Assembly (NCBI GenBank): GCA_027039975.1
Contig: JALWFE010000125.1
Span: forward strand, 1 to 64,000
Direction: 5' to 3'
Length of the DNA stretch: 64,000 nucleotides
DNA from: Flavobacteriales bacterium
GTDB lineage: Bacteria > Bacteroidota > Bacteroidia > Flavobacteriales > Flavobacteriaceae
Below, one piece after another: positions 1 to 8,619 of the stretch (within the stretch, counting starts at the first letter, position 1; each line of letters begins with the position of its first letter). A program made the translations under genes and the position numbers. The notes below the pieces were generated by a model. That model saw only the letters and a list, made by a program, of their open reading frames with translations, searched no databases and was not told the DNA's origin.

Positions 1-104
1 ATATTAATAGATTAGATTTTCTTGATTTACTTCAGAAATACAATGTTTCTTATTTTCATAATGGTATTGAGGATGAATTAGAAAATGATTTGAACAATGC
101 CTAA
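1..104 (+). CDS. C-terminal end of a probable UPF0175-type antitoxin (partial)
   Basis: An open frame enters from the left edge (first full codon at position 3) and stops at 102-104, giving 33 residues that start INRLDFLDLL and end in an acidic tail. It overlaps the start codon of the next gene by 8 bp. Short UPF0175 proteins usually sit directly upstream of DUF3368 PIN-like proteins as putative antitoxins, and the hydrophobic-then-acidic C-terminus fits that. The assignment rests mainly on the overlap and the partner; most of the gene is outside the window. Confidence 0.6.
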   Translation, partial: INRLDFLDLLQKYNVSYFHNGIEDELENDLNNA

Positions 105-576
105 AGTTATTACGAATACAACACCAATTCTTTCTTTGTTGAAAATTGATAAACTAAATATCCTAAAAGAAATTTATGGTGAAATCATTGTCCCAAATGC
201 TGTTTACCAAGAAATTGAGAAAGGAAAATACAAATCATATTATCAAGACTTAAAATCAATTGACTGGATTAAAATAAAACACATTAAAAATACAGATTCA
301 CTTTCTTTTTTTGTCGATTTGGATAAAGGTGAAGCTGAGGTTTTAATACTTGCAAAAGAACAAAAAGCTGATTTAGTGATATTAGATGAAATAATGGGAA
401 GGCGGTATGCTAAAAGGTTAGGTTTAAAACTTACCGGAACATTAGGTATTCTTTTAAAAGCCAAAGAAAAAGGTATAATTAATTCTCTCAGGGAACTATT
501 GACAGAATTAACAGAAAAAGGAACTTGGTTAAATCCCAAACTCATAAAAAAAGTAATTTCTTTGGCAAATGAATAA
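97..576 (+). CDS. DUF3368 / PIN-like domain protein, probable toxin
   Basis: A 159-residue protein with the layout of the DUF3368 branch of PIN-like nucleases. The N-terminal strand ITNTTPILSLLKI carries the first conserved polar residue (Asn7). A central DKGEAEVLILAKE helix and the LVILDE segment supply the acidic residues expected in a metal-dependent RNase fold, followed by the typical GTLGILLKAKEKG. Family members are predicted VapC-like toxins paired with UPF0175 proteins. The start overlaps the upstream frame by 8 bp, which implies translational coupling. Activity is inferred only from family membership. Confidence 0.75.
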   Translation: MPKVITNTTPILSLLKIDKLNILKEIYGEIIVPNAVYQEIEKGKYKSYYQDLKSIDWIKIKHIKNTDSLSFFVDLDKGEAEVLILAKEQKADLVILDEIMGRRYAKRLGLKLTGTLGILLKAKEKGIINSLRELLTELTEKGTWLNPKLIKKVISLANE

Positions 577-647
577 AAAAATGAAAAGAAAATAACACTA
601 TTATCTACTTATATTTTTCTTAATTTTACCGTATTCAAATACTGACC

Positions 648-1568
648 ATGAAAAAAGTCGCCATATACGGCTATTACCGTCCGGAAAAATCATTTACTTA
701 TTTGCTTTTACTACTTGATATTTTATTGAAGCATAAAGTTGAAATCCTTTTTCAAAAAGATTTTTATGAAAAACTGTTGCAGCACCGCAATCTTTCGAAA
801 GTTGATACAGGTTATTTATTAAAATCATATCCTTCGTTTCGCACTTTTAGCAATTGTGAAGACCTTCCCTCCGATACAAATGTATTTTTTACTTACGGTG
901 GTGACGGCACTATTTTAAGGGCATTGACATATATCCGTGATAAAAATATCCCTGTTTTCGGAATTAATGCCGGACGGCTTGGTTTTTTGGCAACCGTGCA
1001 AAAAGAACAATTGGAAAAAGCCGTTGAATTATATTTTAAAGGACAATATACTATCAGCGAACGGAATTTGGTCGCTATCGAAACCTCACCGGAACACCCC
1101 GGTATCAAAAAAATGAATTTTGCTCTTAACGAATTGGTTGTCAATAGAAAAAATACAACAGCGATGATTAATGTAGATACATTTATAGACGATGAACATT
1201 TGGCAACTTACTGGGCGGACGGTTTGATAATAGCCACACCTACCGGTTCGACGGCTTATTCGTTGAGTTGCGGGGGACCTATTGTAGCGCCTGAGTCTAT
1301 GAATTTGATTATCAATCCTATTGCACCGCACAATCTGACCGTGCGTCCCTTGGTTGTGTCAAACGACCATATTATCAAATTAAAAGTAGCCAGTCGCGAA
1401 CCCGAATTTTTGATATCTTTGGATAGCCGGGTATATAGTTTGCCGGTCGATACGGAAATTAATGTTTATACGGCTCCTTTTACGGTTAAGTTGATTCAAT
1501 TCAGTGAAAATTCATTTATCAAAACTTTGCAAAAAAAATTGTTGTGGGCACAAGACGGACGGAATTAA
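648..1568 (+). CDS. nadK: NAD kinase
   Basis: Phosphorylates NAD to NADP in the cytosol, the only de novo route to NADP. The diagnostic GGDGT motif is at residues 84-88, followed by GINAGRLGFLA and the TPTGSTAYSLS loop near residue 200, all hallmarks of the ATP-NAD kinase family. The length (306 residues) is slightly above the usual 290-300. The start follows a TAATTTTA sequence at about 618-625, one base off the Bacteroidota -7 consensus. A degenerate repeat array follows the stop and leads into the next gene. Identification is secure. Confidence 0.97.
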   Translation: MKKVAIYGYYRPEKSFTYLLLLLDILLKHKVEILFQKDFYEKLLQHRNLSKVDTGYLLKSYPSFRTFSNCEDLPSDTNVFFTYGGDGTILRALTYIRDKNIPVFGINAGRLGFLATVQKEQLEKAVELYFKGQYTISERNLVAIETSPEHPGIKKMNFALNELVVNRKNTTAMINVDTFIDDEHLATYWADGLIIATPTGSTAYSLSCGGPIVAPESMNLIINPIAPHNLTVRPLVVSNDHIIKLKVASREPEFLISLDSRVYSLPVDTEINVYTAPFTVKLIQFSENSFIKTLQKKLLWAQDGRN

Positions 1569-1586
1569 AACATATAACAAGTAGAT

Positions 1587-1815
1587 GAATGGAAAATGGA
1601 GAATGAAGAATGAACGCTTCGACAGGCTCAGTGACCTGTTAAATGAGATTTTTCCCCGTTCGTGCCTCACCCGTTCGAAATGACGCCCGACATTCGACAA
1701 CGGTCATCCGACGCCCGACACCGGTCATTCGACACTCGACATCCGACATCAAACATCAAATAACCAATATCATCAAATAACCAAATAACCAAATAACCAG
1801 TTAACCAAATAACCA
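1587..1815 (+). repeat. Degenerate heptad/octad repeat array (array A) with an embedded palindromic element
   Basis: The spacer reads in order: GAATGAA-type heptads (1587-1613); an element starting CTTCGACAGGCTCAGTGACC and ending CGTTCGAAATGAC (about 1617-1684); CGACATC-type heptads (about 1686-1755); and AAATAACC-type octads (about 1757-1815) that run directly into the next start codon at 1816. Unit sequence drifts but the step stays at 7 and then 8 nt. Related arrays occur at 11804-12195, 18921-19113, 23618-23832 and 47878-48220. Confidence 0.85.
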
Positions 1816-2277
1816 ATGATACTTTACACCTCAAAATTTTTAAAAGTCAATTATCTCGAATTGCAATACCTGATGCATTTTTATTGGACAGAATATGCCG
1901 GGTATATGGATGAAGAAGGAGTTTATCACGAATTTTTAAATTTTTTAGACAAACGGATTTACAAACGGGCGCATCAAATTTATATAGATTGGCGTCAAAC
2001 GGAACATTTGGTATCACAAGAAACCGCTGACTGGTTTATTAAATATATTTTACCACGTATAGTTTCACATAAACCGCACCGTTTGGGTTTCTTGTTAAAT
2101 GATGCCCGTAAAATCAGTCTACCTGATACAATACCGCTCAAACACGGTCAAATAGCTGCCCGTCTGTTTACCAATCCGCTAGTATTGATGCAATGGCTAA
2201 TGGAAAATGCCGAACGGAAAATCCCCGGACAAGATAATCACGATCATCACCACAACGACAGCTGTCATCATACTTGA
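1816..2277 (+). CDS. Conserved-looking protein of unknown function with a His-rich tail
   Basis: A 153-residue soluble protein rich in aromatic residues. I recognise no catalytic motif. The first 40 residues (strand, then LQYLMHFYWTEYAGYMDEE) and the central YIDWRQTEHLVSQETADWF resemble small flavobacterial hypothetical proteins with an alpha/beta fold, but I cannot name a family. The last 15 residues are dominated by His, Asp and Asn (HDHHHNDSCHH), which could bind a divalent metal. The ATG lies immediately after the AAATAACC octads of array A with no spacer, and I see no promoter between it and nadK, so it may be co-transcribed with nadK. Confidence 0.6.
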   Translation: MILYTSKFLKVNYLELQYLMHFYWTEYAGYMDEEGVYHEFLNFLDKRIYKRAHQIYIDWRQTEHLVSQETADWFIKYILPRIVSHKPHRLGFLLNDARKISLPDTIPLKHGQIAARLFTNPLVLMQWLMENAERKIPGQDNHDHHHNDSCHHT

Positions 2278-2316
2278 TTTAATTTTTTTCTTAATTTTAG
2301 CCCAAATTTTAAAACA

Positions 2317-3360
2317 ATGAACAAACTACTCATCGTCTTTTCAATTATATTATTATTCGTTTCATGCGATATTAAAGAGGAAGGGATTTCCGATGCATTA
2401 ATTATAGAAGTGGATAATCCGTATGGTTCTCAATTAATCACAGATTATCCTGTTCCTTTTCAAGCGAAAAACCTTTCTGGAAATGATTTGACAACGGCTG
2501 CCGTTTTTTATGTGGATGGGGTAGCTCAAAGTACCAATGAAATCGTTTTTGACCAAGCAGGTTCACACGAAGTAAAAGCTTCCGTAACGTTGGATGGACA
2601 AGTCATTGAGAGTGATCCTTACATCGTAAATGTTATCGCACCGCGCCATTCTACCAAAGTTTTGGTTGAAGATTATACCGGGACCTGGTGCCCCAATTGT
2701 CCGCGGGTTATTTATAATTTGGAACAAGCTGTTTTACAAAACGACCACATTATTCCCGTATCCATACATAAATCGTTTATTCCGGGAGATGATCCTTTCG
2801 AATTTAACGATATACAAACCTTGACCAATGATTACGGGATCAATCAATTTCCTACTCCTATTGTTAACCGGGTGTTAGGTAAGGTTTGGGATGAAAATTA
2901 TAGTACCCTGCAAAATGAGTTGAATAAGCCGCAAGGTTTGGGGTTGGCTATCAATTCCGGGGTATCCGGCAATACCCTTAATGTTGATGTAGCGGTACGC
3001 TTCGATATGGATTTTTCTCAAAAAAACCTGAATGTGGTTGTTTGTGTTACCGAAAATCATTTATTTGCCGACCAGGTAAACGGAACGAGTTATTACGGCG
3101 GACAAAATCCCATTCCAAATTTTGAACACAATCATACTTTGCGTGCCGCTTTGACAGGTGTTTACGGTGAAACTATTCCGGCAAACCAAACCGGAGCTGA
3201 CAATGTTTATCATTATCAATACAGCGGAGCAATTCCACAGGATGTTACCGATATAAATAACTGTGATATTGTAGCTTTTGTGCTGGACGGTAATGACCAA
3301 AATGCCAAATTAATCAATATCCAAAAAGCGGCAGTAGGAGAAAATAAAGATTTTGATTAA
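2317..3360 (+). CDS. Omp28-like outer membrane lipoprotein with a thioredoxin-type CPNC site
   Basis: A 347-residue lipoprotein: hydrophobic signal with lipobox LLFVSC and lipidated Cys17. An N-terminal Ig-like segment (about 20-110) precedes an Omp28 domain with TGTWCPNCP, putting a CxxC pair at residues 125 and 128 in a thioredoxin-like fold. Omp28 is a Porphyromonas gingivalis outer membrane antigen, and related proteins are common across Bacteroidota. The CxxC suggests a redox or disulfide role at the envelope, but the function is not established. It stands alone, with a repeat-filled spacer downstream. Confidence 0.85.
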   Translation: MNKLLIVFSIILLFVSCDIKEEGISDALIIEVDNPYGSQLITDYPVPFQAKNLSGNDLTTAAVFYVDGVAQSTNEIVFDQAGSHEVKASVTLDGQVIESDPYIVNVIAPRHSTKVLVEDYTGTWCPNCPRVIYNLEQAVLQNDHIIPVSIHKSFIPGDDPFEFNDIQTLTNDYGINQFPTPIVNRVLGKVWDENYSTLQNELNKPQGLGLAINSGVSGNTLNVDVAVRFDMDFSQKNLNVVVCVTENHLFADQVNGTSYYGGQNPIPNFEHNHTLRAALTGVYGETIPANQTGADNVYHYQYSGAIPQDVTDINNCDIVAFVLDGNDQNAKLINIQKAAVGENKDFD

Positions 3361-3463
3361 TCTCTCAAATTAACTCTTGCCGGTTGCCAATTTTCCGGAT
3401 TACCGGTTAAATTAATAACGCTATCCTTCGGAGTTGGGCCGGTGTATCATTTTTTTATTAATG

Positions 3464-3625
3464 CTATAATCATTTCACCCCTTCGGGGTTTTTAGGGTAT
3501 TTTTATTGTTATCATCTACTAACAGGTCGCCCCTACGGGGCTCAATGGATTTTTTTTATTGTTATCGTTTTTACAATGTTGATACACCGTCGGGGTCGGG
3601 AGACCCACGACGGAGCGGTTTTTTA
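3464..3625. repeat. Cluster of GC-rich palindromes of the CCCCTACGGGG type
   Basis: In an otherwise AT-rich spacer there are several short GC-rich inverted repeats: CCCCTTCGGGG (about 3477-3488), a GTCGCCCCTACGGGGC block (about 3526-3541) and a longer GGTCGGGAGACC-centred palindrome (about 3590-3610). They are separated by TTTATTGTTATC-like stretches. A second cluster with the same core is at 43860-44035. It looks like a dispersed intergenic repeat family and I see no coding capacity. Confidence 0.75.
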
Positions 3626-3659
3626 AAAAAACATTCGTGAATTAGTGGCGATAAAAATC

Positions 3660-3797
3660 ATCAATTCATCAAGTCATCAACTCATCAATAATTCATAAGA
3701 CGAGAATAAAGTATGAAGTAATAAACAATCATCAAAGCTCAAAGTATTCTATGAAGTACAAATAAACTTTCAACTTTCAACTTTCAACTTTCAACTA
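3660..3797. repeat. TCATCAAn octads and CTTTCAA heptads
   Basis: TCATCAAT/TCATCAAG/TCATCAAC repeats with an 8-nt step (about 3660-3690), then three to four CTTTCAA units with a 7-nt step (about 3770-3797), ending just before the promoter of the TPP riboswitch. The CTTTCAA unit is the complement of the TTGAAAG unit found in other spacers. Confidence 0.7.
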
Positions 3798-3805
3798 ATT
3801 ATACC

Positions 3806-3813
3806 TATCTTTG
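3806..3813 (+). promoter_or_regulatory. -7 element TATCTTTG ahead of the TPP riboswitch
   Basis: A perfect match to the Bacteroidota -7 consensus TAnnTTTG, placed 12-15 bp upstream of the first riboswitch stem. The transcript would begin just before the aptamer, which supports both calls. Confidence 0.75.
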
Positions 3814-3825
3814 CAAACGAAAAAC

Positions 3826-3925
3826 AGGGGTGCCTTAACAAACCGGGCTGAGATCATACCCTTAGAACCTGAACGGGTAATGCCGTTAAGGGAGCTAATC
3901 CGGATTGATACTTCCCTTGTTTTTT
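3826..3925 (+). promoter_or_regulatory. TPP riboswitch (THI element)
   Basis: The conserved thi-box blocks appear in order: GGGGTGC at about 3827, GGGCTGAGA at about 3845, ACCCTTAGAACCTGA at about 3859, GGGTAATGCCG at about 3876 and TTAAGGGA at about 3886, with a closing stem completed by CTTCCCTTG near 3911-3919. This aptamer binds thiamine pyrophosphate and normally represses thiamine synthesis or uptake genes. The next gene, 40-50 bp away, encodes a TonB-dependent receptor. Confidence 0.95.
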
Positions 3926-3964
3926 AAAATCATCATTAAAAAAATATTTGTTAAAAGCAAGATT

Positions 3965-6316
3965 ATGAAAAAACTCGTTTTATTGTTTTTACTGACCGGT
4001 TGGTCTTTATTGGCACAAGAAGTAAAAATTTCGGGAACAGTCACCGGTGAAGACAATCAACCTTTGAGTGGTGCGGTCATTACCCTGAAAGAAATCAATC
4101 TAAGACATACCACCGGGTCTAACGGTGAATTTGAATTTACCGTAAAACCACGCAAATATACTTTGGTTATTTCCTATACAGGTTATCAAACCAAAGAAAT
4201 AGTCGTGATTGCTCAACGCTATACATATCTCAAAATTCAACTGCATCCCGCTGCGGAAAAATTGGAAGAAGTGATTATCAATGCCGTTAAAGCCACGCCC
4301 GATATGCCCGTGGCACAAACCAATGTTACAAAAGAACAACTACAAGAACAAAACTTAGGACAAGATATACCGTATTTATTGGAAACTTTGCCCGGTGTTG
4401 TTGTAACGTCGGATGCAGGTGCCGGTGTCGGATATACAGGTATCCGTATTCGAGGTATCAGTCCGCAACAAATCAATGTCACCTTAAACGGTATCCCGTT
4501 TAACGACCCAGAATCTCAAAGTGTTTATTGGGTCGATATCCCGGATATTGCCGCCAATACACAAAGTATTCAAATTCAACGGGGTGTCGGAACATCCACT
4601 TTCGGAACCGGGGCTTTCGGTGCCAGTATAAATCTGCAAACCGACCGGATATCAAAAGAAGCATCAGCCGGCATACAAGCCGCTTACGGTAGTTTTAATA
4701 CGCAAAAATTCGGTATTAAAGGTAGTACGGGACTGCTCAACAATCATTTTTCGTTTACAGGACATTTTTCAAAAACCACCTCCGACGGCTATATCGACAG
4801 GGCCTCTTCAAATCTGAAATCTTATTATGTTTCGGGCGCTTACAAAGATGGTAAAAACACGTTGAAAGCCCTTGCTTTCGGAGGACACGAAATTACGTAT
4901 CAAGCTTGGTACGGTGTTGATAAACAAACTTTTAAAACCAATCCAACCTTCAATTATGCCGGAGCTATTTATGATAATAACTGGAATGTTATAGATTACT
5001 ATGACAACGAAGTGGATAATTACCGTCAAGACCATTATCAATTACATTTCAGTCATAAATTTACCAAAGATTTTATGTTGAATTTAGCCACTCACTATAC
5101 TTATGGACGCGGTTATTACGAGCAATACAAACAAGATGAAGATTTTGCAGATTACGGCTTCGCACCTGTTGTCATAAACGGTCAAACAATCGATCATACC
5201 GATTTGATTCGCCGTAAATGGCTCGATAATGATTTTTATGGCGCTGTTGCTTCGTTGGAATACCACAGTGGTACCGGTCACTACATATTAGGTTTAGCCG
5301 CTAACGAATATGACGGCAGGCATTTCGGCCGTGTTATTTGGACTCAATATGCTTCCGATAACAAAATCCGGCACGAATATTATAGAAACACCGGCATCAA
5401 AAAATCGGTAAACGGCTTTACAAAAGCTGTTTATAATATCAGCAAACGTCTCAAACTTTTTACCGATATCCAATTTAGAAAAATCGATTATACCGTCAAC
5501 GGTACCATTACTTGGCAAACCCCTTGGCAGTTGACCGACCATTTATTTTTTATCAATCCTAAAATCGGTTTGTATTACGATTTGGATTCGCCCAATGATT
5601 TATATCTTTCGGTAGCACAAACCCACCGGGAACCCAATCGCGACGATTATCAAAACAGCGTAACCGGCAAGCCAAAACCCGAAACACTAAACGACATTGA
5701 AGCCGGCTGGAAATACAAAAACAACAAACTCATTACGGAAGTAAATTTATACGCTATGCTTTACAAAGACCAATTGGTATTAAGCGGACGTATTACCAAT
5801 GTCGGAGACCCTATCCGTGAAAATGTCGGGGAAAGCCATCGCTACGGAATAGAAACACGGATAAATTACAGTTATAACGATAAAATAAACTTCGAAGGAA
5901 ATTTATCATTGAGCGACAACCGTAATAAAGAATATATAGCCCGTGAAAACGGTCAATTTAAAGTTTATAAAAAAACCAAAATTGCCTATTCGCCTGATGT
6001 AGTCGGTGCCGGAATGATAACTTTCAAACCGGTAAAAAAATTAAAATTAACGGCCATTACCAAATATGTCGGCAGTCAATATATGGACAACCGTAATATT
6101 CCGGCTTCAAAATTAGATAGTTATTGGATTGAAAATCTGTTATTGAGTTATAAAACCGGTTCTGCCAAATGGTTTAAAAATGCAACATTCACTTTAAAAT
6201 TGAACAATATTTTTAACAATAAATATGCTTCAAACGGTTATATGTGGGGAGATGACCCTTATTATTTTCCACAAGCCGGATTTAATGTTTTGGCCGGCTT
6301 CAATTTGGAATTTTAA
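3965..6316 (+). CDS. TonB-dependent outer membrane receptor, probably for thiamine or a precursor
   Basis: From the chosen ATG the protein has 783 residues: signal peptide (MKKLVLLFLL... ending near LLAQE), a carboxypeptidase-regulatory-like domain (about 20-103), a plug domain (about 115-225, with the LPGVVV and RGISPQQINVTLNGIPFN segments) and a C-terminal beta-barrel ending in the aromatic residue expected for outer membrane insertion (NLEF). An in-frame start 60 bp upstream is less likely because it would put a charged stretch before the signal peptide and overlap the riboswitch expression platform. The riboswitch implies the substrate is thiamine or a thiamine building block; the protein alone would not tell. 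Energy would come from TonB with ExbB/ExbD, a set of which is at 56.9-59.2 kb. Confidence 0.92.
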   Translation: MKKLVLLFLLTGWSLLAQEVKISGTVTGEDNQPLSGAVITLKEINLRHTTGSNGEFEFTVKPRKYTLVISYTGYQTKEIVVIAQRYTYLKIQLHPAAEKLEEVIINAVKATPDMPVAQTNVTKEQLQEQNLGQDIPYLLETLPGVVVTSDAGAGVGYTGIRIRGISPQQINVTLNGIPFNDPESQSVYWVDIPDIAANTQSIQIQRGVGTSTFGTGAFGASINLQTDRISKEASAGIQAAYGSFNTQKFGIKGSTGLLNNHFSFTGHFSKTTSDGYIDRASSNLKSYYVSGAYKDGKNTLKALAFGGHEITYQAWYGVDKQTFKTNPTFNYAGAIYDNNWNVIDYYDNEVDNYRQDHYQLHFSHKFTKDFMLNLATHYTYGRGYYEQYKQDEDFADYGFAPVVINGQTIDHTDLIRRKWLDNDFYGAVASLEYHSGTGHYILGLAANEYDGRHFGRVIWTQYASDNKIRHEYYRNTGIKKSVNGFTKAVYNISKRLKLFTDIQFRKIDYTVNGTITWQTPWQLTDHLFFINPKIGLYYDLDSPNDLYLSVAQTHREPNRDDYQNSVTGKPKPETLNDIEAGWKYKNNKLITEVNLYAMLYKDQLVLSGRITNVGDPIRENVGESHRYGIETRINYSYNDKINFEGNLSLSDNRNKEYIARENGQFKVYKKTKIAYSPDVVGAGMITFKPVKKLKLTAITKYVGSQYMDNRNIPASKLDSYWIENLLLSYKTGSAKWFKNATFTLKLNNIFNNKYASNGYMWGDDPYYFPQAGFNVLAGFNLEF

Positions 6317-6453
6317 CTTATCATTTTTTATTCGGATTTCGTCTTTTTTAAAAATAATTTATTAAAAACGGGCTAAAAACAAAAAAAGACTAAAAAGTAT
6401 TTTAAATTATATAAACAAAAAAAATTGGTGTAGAGAAATAGGGAAATTTTAAG

Positions 6454-6461
6454 TAAATTTG
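6454..6461 (+). promoter_or_regulatory. -7 element TAAATTTG of the orphan response regulator
   Basis: A perfect TAnnTTTG match 26 bp upstream of the TTG start at 6488. The implied leader is about 20 nt, which supports that start. Confidence 0.65.
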
Positions 6462-6487
6462 AAAAAAATTAACAAAAAACAATCAAA

Positions 6488-7297
6488 TTGAATGAACACA
6501 TTTTAATTGTCGAAGACGAAGCTATTTTGTACCGCCGGATAAAAAAAATTTTGGAAAAAGAAGGTTTTAGCACAAGTGACTATACACCCAGTGTTGAAGA
6601 AGCATTGCGTAAGATTGAAGAGAAACGTCCCGATTTGGTTCTTTTGGATATCAAATTGCAAGGCGATTTGACCGGTATAGATTTGGGCAAAATGCTTTAT
6701 AATGATTACCATATACCTTTTATATATGTGACGGATTTTGACAATGATATGTTTTTTGCCAAAGCTCTTGAAACCCGTCACGAACATTATTTGGTGAAAA
6801 CAAAACCCCGGCTGAATGCCGCCGAATTAAAACGTGCCATTTACACTGCCTTACAAAGAAACCGAGACCAAGACCTCCGGATTGAAAATACCGGAAAATT
6901 AGGTATCCAAGTATTAGTTAATTATCTGGACATACTTAAAAACCTTAGTACCAAAGATTTAACACGAAAAAATGTTGCATTTGATGATATTGCATTTTTT
7001 ACTCGCGATGTCAAATTTTTAAAAGAATACAATACCGAATTCCGTAAAAATTACATCTGGTTAATAACCCGTGCCCATAAATTGTATTTTTTAAAAAATT
7101 CTTTGAAACAATTAATAAAAAACTTACCTTATAATTTCGTCCGTGTTAACGATCATTATATTATCAACCTGAAACCACCGTTTTTTGAAGGACGTATCAA
7201 TAATAAAAATATCCGCGTTTGGGGGCAAATCATCAGTATCAGTGATTCATATAAAAATGAATTTAACCGTAAGTTCAAAACTTACTATTTATCGTAA
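6488..7297 (+). CDS. LytTR-type response regulator (orphan)
   Basis: A 269-residue regulator. The N-terminal receiver has VEDE (8-11), phosphoacceptor Asp54 in LVLLDIKL, Thr82 and Lys104. The C-terminal part ends in a LytTR-like DNA-binding domain (about 165-265, with the LKNSLKQLIKNLP and FVRVNDHYIINL signature). Translation appears to begin at TTG: the nearby ATG at 6492 is out of frame and an in-frame stop lies at 6470. LytTR regulators usually pair with HisKA-less kinases of the NPHFIFN type, but no kinase is adjacent; two such kinases lie at 60.9-64 kb. The gene stands alone with its own promoter. Confidence 0.88.
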   Translation: MNEHILIVEDEAILYRRIKKILEKEGFSTSDYTPSVEEALRKIEEKRPDLVLLDIKLQGDLTGIDLGKMLYNDYHIPFIYVTDFDNDMFFAKALETRHEHYLVKTKPRLNAAELKRAIYTALQRNRDQDLRIENTGKLGIQVLVNYLDILKNLSTKDLTRKNVAFDDIAFFTRDVKFLKEYNTEFRKNYIWLITRAHKLYFLKNSLKQLIKNLPYNFVRVNDHYIINLKPPFFEGRINNKNIRVWGQIISISDSYKNEFNRKFKTYYLS

Positions 7298-7366
7298 TAA
7301 AGATATGCCGGCTTTTCACTCCCTGTAATTGTCACAAAAATTACAAGGTTTTTATTATTACTTTTT

Positions 7367-7374
7367 TAATTTTG
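7367..7374 (+). promoter_or_regulatory. -7 element TAATTTTG
   Basis: A perfect TAnnTTTG match 20-29 bp upstream of the two candidate start codons of the following outer membrane protein gene. Confidence 0.65.
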
Positions 7375-7393
7375 CGGATATAAATTTCAATTT

Positions 7394-8470
7394 TTGAAAT
7401 CAATGAAAAAAATTGTTGCTATTCTAATTATAATCGCCAATTTTAACGTTTACAGTCAATATTTGATCGATACCGGCTCTCTCATCCAAGGAGGAGTTGA
7501 AGACGGTAGCAAATTGGTAGAAGCTTATATCAAACCTTTAAACAAAGCCATAGTTTACGGTTTATCCGATGTCAATTATTCCAAAATTAAAAGAGAGGAC
7601 GATTATCATTTGGAAATCAATATCAAAGCCGCATATATCAGTATTCCCGGAGATGATTGGACTTTTGATGTAACCAAATTGAATTTAAAAAACTTTGAAC
7701 CGAAAGATCCCGAAAATGTTATGGCTCAAACGGTTTTCGGAGATTCTTTAAAAAGCATTACCTTGGTATCAAAAGCCAAAAATATATTAGGACAACCTTT
7801 AATTGAATTTGATACACCAACCGGAAGTCAAAAAACAGCAATGCCATTACCTTTTGCCGGTATTACTTTGCGCTTAAATCATACCAATCTATCCTTCAAC
7901 TTTATTCCTTATATTTCTGTACCTGATTCTGATTTTAAGATAGGAATGTTTGGTGGTGCCATTCAACAGGATTTAGCCCTGTTTATCAAATCCTTGCAAG
8001 ACAAAGCTTTCGGCATCAGCCTTCAAGCCGGTGGTGCATATTTATTCGGAAATTCAAAGCTGGATATAAAACCCGGGCAAATATATACACCCGTAACAAT
8101 TACCGGACACACCACAGGTCCTTATGACAATCAAGAAATCAATATCGTTTATACCAGTTTGAATTTTGCCGCTTATTTTGATTATTCATTAGGAAAACAC
8201 ATCAATATATTTGCCGGTGCCGGTTTCAATTCGGGAACATCAAATATTAAAGTTGAAGGAACTTATCCCGTCTATATAGCTGATCCTGCCGGTTTTGGTT
8301 CCGTAGTTGCCGAAGATATCGAAGACCCCTTGAATATAAAAAACAATTTTAACCGTGCAGTCGTTGATTTTGGTATACGGGGAGATTGGAAACATCTGTT
8401 TTTTCAAATAAATTACAGCCCTGTCACCTACGGAGGTTTAGGCTTTAATCTCGGATACAAAATGCTTTAA
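7394..8470 (+). CDS. Predicted outer membrane beta-barrel protein (DUF6588-like)
   Basis: A 358-residue exported protein: signal peptide MKSMKKIVAILIIIANFNVYSQ, then alternating hydrophobic/polar strands rich in Gly and aromatics and a C-terminus of strand type (VDFGIRGDWKHLFFQINY, then LGFNLGYKML). Phrases such as IKPLNKAIVYGLSDVNY and PLPFAGITLRLNHTNLSFNFIPYISVP match my memory of the DUF6588 flavobacterial family, whose function is unknown. Met4 (7403) is an equally plausible start. It is monocistronic by position. Confidence 0.7.
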   Translation: MKSMKKIVAILIIIANFNVYSQYLIDTGSLIQGGVEDGSKLVEAYIKPLNKAIVYGLSDVNYSKIKREDDYHLEINIKAAYISIPGDDWTFDVTKLNLKNFEPKDPENVMAQTVFGDSLKSITLVSKAKNILGQPLIEFDTPTGSQKTAMPLPFAGITLRLNHTNLSFNFIPYISVPDSDFKIGMFGGAIQQDLALFIKSLQDKAFGISLQAGGAYLFGNSKLDIKPGQIYTPVTITGHTTGPYDNQEINIVYTSLNFAAYFDYSLGKHINIFAGAGFNSGTSNIKVEGTYPVYIADPAGFGSVVAEDIEDPLNIKNNFNRAVVDFGIRGDWKHLFFQINYSPVTYGGLGFNLGYKML

Positions 8471-8619
8471 AAAAAACTTTATTACCAAAAATAACTATTT
8501 ATTAGTCCGGTAAATCGTTTCTTTTTTTCCGGTTTCAAGGCAAAAAATAATTCTTTCAGGTATTAAAAATAATTTTAAAAAAATGAGTCATAAACTTTTG
8601 CCGGATAAAAAATTATTTA

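Noticed and set aside
3905-3964. Upstream start for the TonB receptor
   Set aside because: It would place about 20 basic and hydrophobic residues before a perfect signal peptide and would begin within the riboswitch.
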